Source: Pseudomonadota bacterium (lineage in GTDB: Bacteria; Pseudomonadota; Alphaproteobacteria; Rhizobiales; Devosiaceae). From it: a stretch of 5,199 nt of DNA. The stretch spans positions 1 to 5,199 of the forward strand of contig JAEYTN010000402.1 in assembly GCA_023433985.1 (NCBI GenBank), written 5' to 3'. A model generated the notes under the pieces. That model saw nothing but the letters and a program-made list of their open reading frames with translations. It ran no database searches and was not told the DNA's origin. The position numbers and the translations under genes are program-made. Of this stretch, positions 1 through 5,199 are shown piece after piece. Positions within the stretch are counted from its first letter, which is position 1; each line of letters opens with the position of its first letter.

Positions 1-850
1 GGATGAGGGGCACTTGGTGCTCGACGGCGACCCGGTCGGCGAAAAGAGCGGCATGTCGCTCGATGGCCTCCGCCGCTCGCTGCAGATGGTGTTCCAGGAC
101 AGCTACTCGTCGCTCAACCCGCGCCTGCCGATCGAGAGCTCCATCGCCTACGGCCCCAAGGTGCAGGGCACCAAGGAGAAGGCGGCCAAGGAACAGGCCC
201 GCGCGCTGCTCGAGAAGGTGGGGCTCAAGGCCGACCGCTTCGGCCAGCGCTACCCGCACGAGCTATCCGGCGGCCAGAAGCAGCGCGTCAACATCGCCCG
301 TGCCCTCGCCCTCGACCCGCGCCTGCTGATCCTCGACGAGGCGGTCTCGGCGCTCGACAAGTCGGTCGAAGCGCAGGTGCTGAACCTGCTCGGCGACCTC
401 AAGCAGCAGCTCAACCTCACCTACATCTTCATCTCCCACGACCTGCACGTGGTGAAATACATCTCCGACCGCGTGCTGGTGATGTACCTGGGCCAGGTCG
501 TCGAGATCGGTCCCGTGGACAAGATCTACGAGGACCCCAAGCACCCCTACACGCAGGCGCTCCTTGCCTGCCGGCTGTCGATGGACCCCGACGAGCGCGT
601 CGACTCCGCGCCTCTCGCCGGCGACCCGCCCAACCCGGTCAACCCGCCCTCAGGCTGCCGCTTCCACACCCGCTGCCCCTTCGTCGAGGACGTGTGCATG
701 GCCAGGGCCCCGAGCCTCGGCGACGCGCTGCGGGCCAACCCGGTCGAACACCTCGCCGCCTGCCACATGGTGCACGCCGGCTCCGGGCACTCCAAGGCGC
801 CCGACCCGGAAACCCGGCAGCTCCCGCTCTGGCAAGGAGAGACGAAATGA
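1..850 (+). CDS. Dipeptide/oligopeptide ABC transporter ATP-binding protein, DppF/OppF type (5' end cut off)
   Basis: Cytoplasmic ATPase that powers import by a peptide-type (Dpp/Opp/nickel family) ABC transporter, pairing with the next gene product. The frame is open from base 2 and runs 282 codons to TGA at 848-850. The window starts after the Walker A motif, so roughly 60 N-terminal residues are missing; a TTG at 14 lies inside the domain and is not the start. Visible motifs, numbered from base 2: Q-loop MVFQD (Q32) followed by SYSSLNPR, typical of the F-type subunit; signature LSGGQ (88-92); Walker B LLILDE with catalytic E113; D-loop SALD; H-loop H146 (FISHD). The C-terminal oligo_HPY region has HPYTQALLA and then Cys residues C219, C225, C232 and C254, spaced like the Cys motif of OppD/DppD. 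The stop overlaps the next start (ATGA), implying translational coupling. The family is sure; the transported substrate cannot be read from an ATPase. Confidence 0.95.
   Translation, partial: DEGHLVLDGDPVGEKSGMSLDGLRRSLQMVFQDSYSSLNPRLPIESSIAYGPKVQGTKEKAAKEQARALLEKVGLKADRFGQRYPHELSGGQKQRVNIARALALDPRLLILDEAVSALDKSVEAQVLNLLGDLKQQLNLTYIFISHDLHVVKYISDRVLVMYLGQVVEIGPVDKIYEDPKHPYTQALLACRLSMDPDERVDSAPLAGDPPNPVNPPSGCRFHTRCPFVEDVCMARAPSLGDALRANPVEHLAACHMVHAGSGHSKAPDPETRQLPLWQGETK
834..840 (+). promoter_or_regulatory. Ribosome binding site of the DppD-type gene
   Basis: AAGGAGA lies six bases upstream of the ATG at 847, inside the end of the preceding coding region. It is a near-perfect Shine-Dalgarno sequence. 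It selects ATG 847 over the upstream in-frame ATG at 694, which would give a 51-residue low-complexity extension read from another gene's sequence. Confidence 0.8.
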
Positions 851-1917
851 ACGAGATGCGCTCCCCCGACCTCTCGCTGGTCGAAGCCCAGACCGACAAG
901 CCCGAAGCCTACGTCAAGGTGAAGGACCTCGAAGTCCGCTTCGTTTCCCGCGAAGCGACCGTGAAGGCCGTCAACGGCGTCTCCTTCGAGCTCAAGAAGG
1001 GCGAAGTGCTCTGCGTCATCGGCGAGTCCGGCTCCGGCAAGTCGGTGATGATGCGCTCGCTGCTCCAGCTCCACCCCAAGAAGCGCACCGTCATCACCGG
1101 CGAAATGCGGGTCGGCGAGCACGACATCATGGCCGCCACCGACAAGCAGATGTCGGAGCTGAGGGGCTCCACCGTCTCCATGATCTTCCAGGAGCCGATG
1201 ACCGCGCTCGACCCGCTCTACACCATCGGCGACCAGATCGCCGAAACGGTGATGCGGCACGAAAAGGTCGACCGCGATGCGGGTTGGAAGCGCGCGCTCG
1301 AACTGCTCGAGCTGGTCCGCGTCCCCTCACCCGAGCGCCGCCTCAAGGCTTTCCCACACGAGCTCTCGGGTGGCCTGCGCCAGCGCGCCATGATCGCGGT
1401 GGCGCTGAGCTGCCGTCCCAGCCTCCTTCTCGCCGACGAGCCGACCACCGCGCTCGACGCCTCGGTGCAGATCCAGGTGCTCGTGCTGCTGCGCAAGCTG
1501 CAGCGCGAGATGGGCATGTCGATGATCTTCGTAACCCACGATCTCGGTGTCGCCGCCCAGATCGCCGACAAGGTCGCCGTCATGTATGCCGGCCGCATCG
1601 TCGAATACGGCAATGCTCGCGACGTGCTGATGCACCCTGAGCATCCCTACACGCGTGCCATGCTCTCCTCGACGGTGAAGGACCAGCAGAAGGGCGCGCC
1701 GCTCGAAGCCATCGCCGGCACGCCGCCGGACCTGCGCGCCCTGCCAGACGGCTGCAGCTTCGCCCCCCGGTGCAAATACGCCGGCCCAGACTGCTTCAAG
1801 GAAATGCCCGGCGAAATCACCGACGGCCGCGGCCACATGGCGCGCTGCGCCAAGGTGAGCGTCGTCCGCGGCCTCCTCGCCTTCGATCCCGGTATCCCCG
1901 CCCCCGTTCCAGCCTGA
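847..1917 (+). CDS. Dipeptide/oligopeptide ABC transporter ATP-binding protein, DppD/OppD type
   Basis: Complete 356-aa ATPase subunit, normal for DppD/OppD, acting at the inner face of the membrane with the preceding F-type subunit. Domains in order: Walker A GESGSGKS (59-66), Q-loop Q115 in IFQEPMTALDPLYTIGDQ (the D-subunit version), signature LSGG (173-176), Walker B LLLADE (193-198, E198), D-loop TALD, H-loop H231 (FVTHD). Then comes the oligo_HPY C-terminal extension: HPEHPYTRAML (263-273) and Cys residues C303, C309, C316 and C334. This Cx5Cx6C...C pattern resembles the iron-sulfur motif reported for some OppD-type ATPases; whether it binds a cluster here is inference. The start is ATG 847, supported by the strong Shine-Dalgarno and the ATGA overlap. 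The order F then D is the reverse of the classical dppABCDF order. Seven bases separate it from the acetamidase-family gene, suggesting that import and amide hydrolysis are co-expressed. Confidence 0.96.
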   Translation: MNEMRSPDLSLVEAQTDKPEAYVKVKDLEVRFVSREATVKAVNGVSFELKKGEVLCVIGESGSGKSVMMRSLLQLHPKKRTVITGEMRVGEHDIMAATDKQMSELRGSTVSMIFQEPMTALDPLYTIGDQIAETVMRHEKVDRDAGWKRALELLELVRVPSPERRLKAFPHELSGGLRQRAMIAVALSCRPSLLLADEPTTALDASVQIQVLVLLRKLQREMGMSMIFVTHDLGVAAQIADKVAVMYAGRIVEYGNARDVLMHPEHPYTRAMLSSTVKDQQKGAPLEAIAGTPPDLRALPDGCSFAPRCKYAGPDCFKEMPGEITDGRGHMARCAKVSVVRGLLAFDPGIPAPVPA

Positions 1918-1924
1918 GAACCAA

Positions 1925-2863
1925 ATGGCCGAACATCATCTCCTCCCTAGCGTCGAAACCGTCCACTGGGGCTATTTCGACGCCAAGCAGAAGCCCGCGC
2001 TCGTCGTGAAAAGCGGCGACACCGTTACCATCGACACCGTCACCGGCACCCCCGACGTGGTGCCGGACCGCGCCCTGTTCCACGTCCCGCCGGCGCTCGA
2101 CGACATCTTCGCGAGCCTCAAGCCCGAGGGCCCGCACATCCTTACCGGCCCGGTCTATGTGGAAGGCGCCAGGCCCGGCAACGTGCTCGAGGTCCGCATC
2201 AAGGACATCTCGGTGATCCAGGATTGGGGCTTCAACATCATCGTCCCCAAGCTCGGCACGCTGCCGCACGACTACGACGAGTTCGTGCACAACAACATCC
2301 CCATCGACCTCGGTCGCAACGTCGGCATCATGCCCTGGGGCCTCGAGCTGCCGCTGAAGCCGTTCTTCGGCGTCATGGGCCTCGCGCCGCCCAGGGGCTG
2401 GGGCCGCATCAGCTCCGTTGCTCCGCAATCGATGTGCGGCAACCTCGACAACAAGGAACTCACCGCCGGCTCCACCCTCTACATCCCCGTCTTCACCGAG
2501 GGCGGCCTGTTCTCCTGCGGCGACGGCCACGGCTGCCAGGGCGACGGCGAGGTCAACGTCACCGCCATCGAGACGGCGCTGCGCGGCACGTTCGAGTTCA
2601 TCGTCCGCGACGACCTCAACTTCACCTGGCCGCGCGCCGAAACGCCTACCCATCACATCACCATGGGCATGGACCCCGACCTCGACCAGTGCGCCATCAC
2701 GGCGCTGCGCGAGATGATCCGCCTGCTCGGTGAGAAATCCGGCCTCTCCCACGCCGACGCCTACATGCTTTGCAGCCTCGCGGGCGACCTCCACGTCACC
2801 CAGACGGTCAACGGCAACAAGGGCGTCCACATGATGATGGACAAGAGAAACTTCGCCCAATGA
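1925..2863 (+). CDS. Acetamidase/formamidase family protein
   Basis: A 312-aa protein of the FmdA/AmdA family, whose characterised members hydrolyse short amides (formamide, acetamide) to the acid and ammonia. It has no signal peptide or membrane segment, so it is probably cytoplasmic. Family landmarks: GPVYVEGARPGNVLEVRI (75-92), FFGVMGLAPP (147-156), CGNLDNKELTAGSTLYIPV (171-189), and FSCGDGHGCQGDGEV (196-210). D200, H202, D207 and E209 in the last block are candidate metal or active-site residues. The C-terminal block is SLAGDLHVTQTVNG (284-297). Length is near the short end of the family. The start at ATG 1925 is preceded by only a weak Shine-Dalgarno (GAGAA), but it sits seven bases after the previous stop, so translation may be re-initiated from upstream. 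The stop overlaps the next gene by ATGA (2860-2863). The position between a transporter and urease genes fits a role in nitrogen acquisition; the real substrate (formamide, acetamide or another amide) cannot be told from sequence. Confidence 0.93.
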   Translation: MAEHHLLPSVETVHWGYFDAKQKPALVVKSGDTVTIDTVTGTPDVVPDRALFHVPPALDDIFASLKPEGPHILTGPVYVEGARPGNVLEVRIKDISVIQDWGFNIIVPKLGTLPHDYDEFVHNNIPIDLGRNVGIMPWGLELPLKPFFGVMGLAPPRGWGRISSVAPQSMCGNLDNKELTAGSTLYIPVFTEGGLFSCGDGHGCQGDGEVNVTAIETALRGTFEFIVRDDLNFTWPRAETPTHHITMGMDPDLDQCAITALREMIRLLGEKSGLSHADAYMLCSLAGDLHVTQTVNGNKGVHMMMDKRNFAQ

Positions 2864-4530
2864 CCAAGCTCCGCATCGCCCACCTCGCCGGCCCGACCGC
2901 CACGATCCAGAACACCCCGCCGCTCGTCACCTCCAACAAGGCCCGCACCAAGGCCGGCCTGCCGCCCCTCCCCGGCGAGTTCGATCCGCTGCGTGCCCAG
3001 CGCCTCGCCGTGCCGGCGAAGGTCTATGTCGAGCAGTTCTCCGCCCACCCGCTCGAGGCCGACACCGCCGAGCTCTACGCTCCGCCCGACGGCTACATCG
3101 CCCCCGACGGCAGCTTCTCGAAGACGAAGACCGCCGAGGCCGACAAGCCGGTCTACGAGATCGAGCTCATGCCCGAGGACGGCCTCTATCCCCTGCCATA
3201 CATGGCGCTCCAGGCCGACGGCCAGCCCTGGGAGGAGGAAGCGACCTATCCCGGCAGCCCCGCCGCCCGGCAGGGCTTCTTCCCCGATGGCTCGCGCAGC
3301 TTCGAGGAGATCGACCGCCTTTCGATCGACGCCTTCGGCAAGGTCAACCAGATCGGCGGCCGCGCCGAGGTCGATTTCTACCGCGTCGCCCCGCCCGGCG
3401 GCTTCACCAAGGGCCTCGCCAACGCCAGCCGCGCGGACACCGGCGACGGCGACACGCCCCTCGAGCGCATGGGCCACGATTTCTTCGCCTACAAGCCGTG
3501 GCACCTCGCCAAGTCCCCGCCGCGCCCGGTGCTCGCCAAGATCACCAACGACGTGCAGGCGGTCATGTCGTCGGGCAAGTACGACGGCGCCATCTGGACG
3601 CAGGGCTCGCCGCAGGTCGAGGAAAGTGCCTACTGGTTCAACCTGCTGATCGACACCGACAAGCCCATCGCCTGCAACGCCGCGCAACGTCCCCAAGGCC
3701 AGATCAGCAATGACGGCCCGGCCAACATCGTCGACAGCGTCACCTATATCGAGAGCGGCATCTGGAAGGACGGCAAGGGCGGCAACCGCGCCGGCACTGT
3801 CGTCATCCAGGAGCAGCAGTTCTTCGCCGCCCGCGAAGTCGCCAAGGTCGATGCCCGCCCCGGCGGCTACGTCGCCACCGGCGGCCATGGCGGCATCCTC
3901 GGCCAGGTCACGCACATGGGCATGCCGTACATCATGTACGTGCCGGCCTACAAACACACCTCGCAGTCCGAGGTAAACATCACCAGGCTGCCGAACTCGG
4001 TCACCGGAACGAAGCTCGAGGACGGCAAGGCCGTGACCTGGACCGTCCCGATCAAGAACGGCACCGGCAAGCTCCTCGCCGACGCCATCCCGTCGGTCTC
4101 GATCCTCAAGGAAGGCGGCTACTTCGCCGACGATTTCGGCGACGATCCGGAAACCGAGGCCGACCTCGATTTCATGATCCGCCACAAGCTCAACGGCAAG
4201 CGGCTGGGCGGCTTCGTGGTCGAGGGCCTCGTGCCCTACGGTAACATCACCTCCGAGGTGCGCGGCCACATGCTGCGCCGCGCCAGCTTCATGGGCCTGC
4301 CCGTGGTGCGGGTCGGCCGTGGCTATCCCGAGGGCTTCGCCGATCCCGATGCCTACGCCATCGCCGGCAGCAACCTCACCGCCACCAAGGCCCGGCTGCT
4401 GCTCATGGCCTGCCTGATGAAGTTCGGCGCCCTGCCCGTCGCCGCCGAGCCGGCCAATCCCACGACGGCGGAGTTCGATGCCCTGAAGGCTGCCCTGGCG
4501 AAGTACCAGGCCGTCTTCCACACGCATTGA
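2860..4530 (+). CDS. Divergent, large asparaginase-family protein
   Basis: A 556-aa protein of the asparaginase/glutaminase superfamily, far longer than the usual 330-350 aa. The match to the bacterial type I/II fold is clear in several places: IWTQGSPQVEESAYWFNL (245-262) aligns without gaps to the family's THGTDTMEETAYFLNL; KPIACNAAQRPQGQISNDGP (268-287) to KPVV..GAMRP..SADGP; the C-terminal GLPVVRVGRGYPEG (479-492) and AIAGSNLTATKARLLLM (500-516) to the family's subunit-contact region. The active site is altered. The GGTIA Thr motif is probably GPTATI with T15. The second Thr-Asp pair is S250-P251, so the catalytic Asp is lost. K365 (PAYKHTSQSEVN) may keep the catalytic Lys. About 160 residues are added between T15 and S250, and about 40 between S250 and K365. 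ATG 2860 overlaps the previous stop (ATGA); a longer in-frame start at 2770 would read through acetamidase sequence and is unlikely. No signal peptide is seen, so it is probably cytoplasmic. It may be an amidohydrolase with a different substrate; asparagine hydrolysis is not assured. Confidence 0.88.
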   Translation: MTKLRIAHLAGPTATIQNTPPLVTSNKARTKAGLPPLPGEFDPLRAQRLAVPAKVYVEQFSAHPLEADTAELYAPPDGYIAPDGSFSKTKTAEADKPVYEIELMPEDGLYPLPYMALQADGQPWEEEATYPGSPAARQGFFPDGSRSFEEIDRLSIDAFGKVNQIGGRAEVDFYRVAPPGGFTKGLANASRADTGDGDTPLERMGHDFFAYKPWHLAKSPPRPVLAKITNDVQAVMSSGKYDGAIWTQGSPQVEESAYWFNLLIDTDKPIACNAAQRPQGQISNDGPANIVDSVTYIESGIWKDGKGGNRAGTVVIQEQQFFAAREVAKVDARPGGYVATGGHGGILGQVTHMGMPYIMYVPAYKHTSQSEVNITRLPNSVTGTKLEDGKAVTWTVPIKNGTGKLLADAIPSVSILKEGGYFADDFGDDPETEADLDFMIRHKLNGKRLGGFVVEGLVPYGNITSEVRGHMLRRASFMGLPVVRVGRGYPEGFADPDAYAIAGSNLTATKARLLLMACLMKFGALPVAAEPANPTTAEFDALKAALAKYQAVFHTH

Positions 4531-4536
4531 GGGAGG
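4531..4536 (+). promoter_or_regulatory. Ribosome binding site that sets a TTG start for ureE
   Basis: GGGAGG lies five bases before TTG 4542. It decides between two in-frame TTG codons: 4527, which overlaps the previous stop and lies upstream of this site, and 4542, which is correctly spaced. No in-frame ATG exists nearby; the ATG at 4555 is in another frame. Confidence 0.7.
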
Positions 4537-4541
4537 CGGGA

Positions 4542-4997
4542 TTGCTGCGGCTCCATGGCATCATCGGCACGGCGGACGACGCCCTCCATGCCGGCCTCAT
4601 CCACGATCTCGAGCATCGCGACGGCATCGAGCTACTGTTCGTGCCGCCGTCGGATGCGGGCAGGAAGCGCTTCCGCCTCACCACCGACCGTGGCACCGAT
4701 TGCGCGGTGTCCCTCGATCGCGACGAAGACCTCGTCGACGGCGCCGTCCTCTTCCTCGATCCCACCCGCGCCATCATCGCCCGCTTCGGCGAGCAGGAAA
4801 TCTGGCGCCTCCACCCCGCCGACCAGGCCGCCGCCCTGAAACTCGGCTGGAACGCCGGCAACCTCCACTGGCGCGTCCGCTTCGAAGGCGATGTGCTGCA
4901 CGTCGTGCTGGACGCCCCGCTGCACACCTACCGCGCCCGCATCCTCCCGCTGCTGGAGTCGGGCGAGGTCCTCGAACTGGATGAGGTGATGCGATGA
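4542..4997 (+). CDS. ureE: Urease accessory protein UreE (nickel chaperone)
   Basis: UreE is a cytoplasmic homodimeric metallochaperone that passes nickel to the UreG/UreF/UreD complex for insertion into the urease active site. From TTG 4542 the protein is 151 aa. The N-terminal domain shows the UreE pattern: RKRFRLTTDRGTDCAVSLDR (41-60), then DEDLVDGAVLFLD (61-73) and IWRLHPADQAAALKLGWNAG (87-106). The C-terminal metal-binding domain begins at GNLHW (106-110), where H109 aligns with the conserved nickel-binding His of the GNRH motif. The His-rich C-terminal tail of, for example, Klebsiella UreE is absent; the protein ends LELDEVMR, with only scattered His (H120, H128) after H109. It lies eleven bases after the asparaginase-family gene, and its TGA overlaps an ATG (4994) that is in frame with ureF. 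An alternative TTG start at 4527 would add five residues. Its presence predicts urease structural genes nearby, outside the window. Confidence 0.88.
   Translation: MLRLHGIIGTADDALHAGLIHDLEHRDGIELLFVPPSDAGRKRFRLTTDRGTDCAVSLDRDEDLVDGAVLFLDPTRAIIARFGEQEIWRLHPADQAAALKLGWNAGNLHWRVRFEGDVLHVVLDAPLHTYRARILPLLESGEVLELDEVMR
4983..4988 (+). promoter_or_regulatory. Ribosome binding site for the ATG at 4994 (ureF)
   Basis: GAGGTG lies five bases before ATG 4994, inside the last codons of ureE. This is a well-placed Shine-Dalgarno for the overlapped start. No comparably good site precedes ATG 5114 (only GGCGGA at 5105-5110), so ribosomes would be expected to start at 4994 and read through the palindromic element. 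Confidence 0.6.
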
Positions 4998-5199
4998 CGT
5001 CGCCGGGGGTCCTCCCCCGTGCCAACGGGGGAGGGGGACTAGCGGAGCTGGTGGAGGGCGCGGTACCAGCGCAACGCCAGCACGGGCACCAGTCCGAGGA
5101 CGCGGGCGGAACGATGACCTTCACCCCCGCCACCGCCCTGGCCCTCCTCCAATACGGCGACTCCGCCTACCCCGCCGGCGGCTTCGCCTTCTCCTGGGG
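4994..5199 (+). CDS. ureF: Urease accessory protein UreF, 5' end only, with a repeat-encoded 40-codon N-terminal extension
   Basis: UreF joins UreD and UreG in the cytoplasmic complex that activates urease. Only the N terminus is in the window. From ATG 5114 the protein reads MTFTPATALALLQYGDSAYP and then AGGFAFSWG, matching the UreF start (family pattern LLQL.SP.LPVGGFSYSQG). Upstream, ATG 4994 is exactly 40 codons earlier in the same frame with no stop between, overlaps the ureE stop as ATGA, and has the better ribosome binding site (GAGGTG). The extra 40 residues (MTSPGVLPRANGGGGLAELV and on, rich in Gly, Ala, Gln and His) come from the palindromic repeat and do not look like UreF. The likely ancestral state is ureE overlapping ureF directly by ATGA. 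Which start is used now is inference: 4994 fits the ribosome binding site and coupling, 5114 fits family homology. Confidence 0.85.
   Translation, partial: MTSPGVLPRANGGGGLAELVEGAVPAQRQHGHQSEDAGGTMTFTPATALALLQYGDSAYPAGGFAFSW
5011..5034. repeat. Perfect 10-bp inverted repeat (hairpin) within the palindromic element
   Basis: CCTCCCCCGT (5011-5020) and ACGGGGGAGG (5025-5034) are perfect reverse complements around a GCCA loop. The stem would be very stable in mRNA. It starts 15 bases after the ATG at 4994 ends, and no T-run follows, so it does not look like an intrinsic terminator. It could slow translation of ureF or protect an mRNA end. Confidence 0.85.
5044..5095. repeat. Second, imperfect inverted repeat of the same element
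   Basis: GGAGCTGGTG (5044-5053) pairs with CACCAGTCC (5087-5095) if G5047 is bulged out, giving a nine-pair stem with a 33-base loop. It lies directly after the first hairpin and before the downstream CGATGAC copy, so it is probably part of the same element. Weaker than the first hairpin. Confidence 0.45.

Larger units (their letters stand above)
4992..5118. repeat. Palindromic repeat element inserted at the ureE-ureF junction, bounded by a 7-bp direct repeat
   Basis: Two exact copies of CGATGAC (4992-4998 and 5112-5118) lie 120 bases apart and frame a GC-rich segment. The segment holds a perfect 10-bp inverted repeat (CCTCCCCCGT / ACGGGGGAGG) followed by a second imperfect hairpin. The style resembles the short intergenic palindromic repeats common in rhizobia and related alphaproteobacteria; this comparison is from memory, not a search. 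Removing one direct repeat and the intervening DNA would restore a standard ATGA overlap of ureE with ureF. The 120-bp length keeps frame. The direct repeat could be a target-site duplication, or partly chance because both copies include a start codon. Confidence 0.65.

Noticed and set aside
14..16. Start codon for the first ATPase at TTG 14
   Set aside because: The frame is open to the window edge, and the Q-loop appears only about 28 residues later with no Walker A before it, so the gene begins upstream of the window.
564..1640. Open frame of 358 codons on the plus strand across both ATPase genes
   Set aside because: It spans two well-supported genes in another frame and is Arg/Pro/Ala-rich without any ABC motif.
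2770..2859. Longer start for the asparaginase-family gene (ATG 2770)
   Set aside because: The 30 extra codons overlap the conserved C-terminal acetamidase-family sequence in another frame and read as Arg/Pro/Gln-rich sequence; the ATGA overlap at 2860 fits the pattern of the other junctions.
1817..2860. Open frame of 347 codons on the minus strand opposite the acetamidase-family gene
   Set aside because: Same GC-driven shadow: biased composition, no family motif, and fully opposite a well-supported gene.
2761..4527. Open frame of 588 codons on the minus strand opposite the asparaginase-family gene
   Set aside because: It mirrors codon bias in GC-rich DNA (third-position G/C on the plus strand removes minus-strand stops). 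Its translation is low-complexity (Gly, Ala, Val, Asp, Leu, His) with no recognisable domain, while the plus strand has clear homology.
5011..5034. Intrinsic transcription terminator between ureE and ureF
   Set aside because: The GC-rich stem is perfect, but it is followed by GGGACTAGCGG with no T-run, and it lies inside a frame that stays open into ureF.
1..5199. CRISPR array, tRNA/rRNA gene, riboswitch or full insertion sequence
   Set aside because: No spaced repeats, RNA-gene signatures or transposase coding were seen; nearly every base is in a coding frame.

Overview
The window is a high-GC, tightly packed, all-plus-strand piece of one operon. Codon use, the style of the peptide-type ABC ATPases and a GC-rich palindromic repeat of the 'CCTCCCCCGT...ACGGGGGAGG' type suggest an alphaproteobacterium of the Hyphomicrobiales (Devosia- or Mesorhizobium-like). 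This placement is inference from sequence style, not from a search.

Layout, left to right: (1) the 3' part of a DppF/OppF-type ATPase (1-850, cut by the window edge); (2) a complete DppD/OppD-type ATPase (847-1917); (3) an acetamidase/formamidase-family protein (1925-2863); (4) a large, divergent asparaginase-family protein of 556 aa (2860-4530); (5) the urease nickel chaperone UreE, with a TTG start (4542-4997); (6) the start of UreF (from 4994 or 5114, running off the right edge). Junctions are ATGA overlaps (847-850, 2860-2863, 4994-4997) or gaps of 7 and 11 bases, so all six genes are probably one transcript. No promoter, terminator, RNA gene or non-coding stretch over 300 bases was seen.

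Working model (inference): a dipeptide/oligopeptide-type importer brings in an amide-containing or urea-derived nitrogen compound. The two hydrolase-family proteins act on C-N bonds, and a urease matured by UreE/UreF/etc. releases ammonia. The substrate and the upstream and downstream genes are not visible.

The most unusual local feature is at the ureE-ureF junction. A 120-bp segment carrying a perfect 10-bp palindrome lies between two exact copies of CGATGAC (4992-4998 and 5112-5118). Its length is a multiple of three and it has no stop in the ureF frame. The original ATGA-coupled start therefore now reads through the element and adds 40 codons in front of the homology-supported UreF start. 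The second notable feature is the asparaginase-family protein: it keeps the family scaffold but has altered catalytic motifs and about 160 extra residues between the two Thr motifs.
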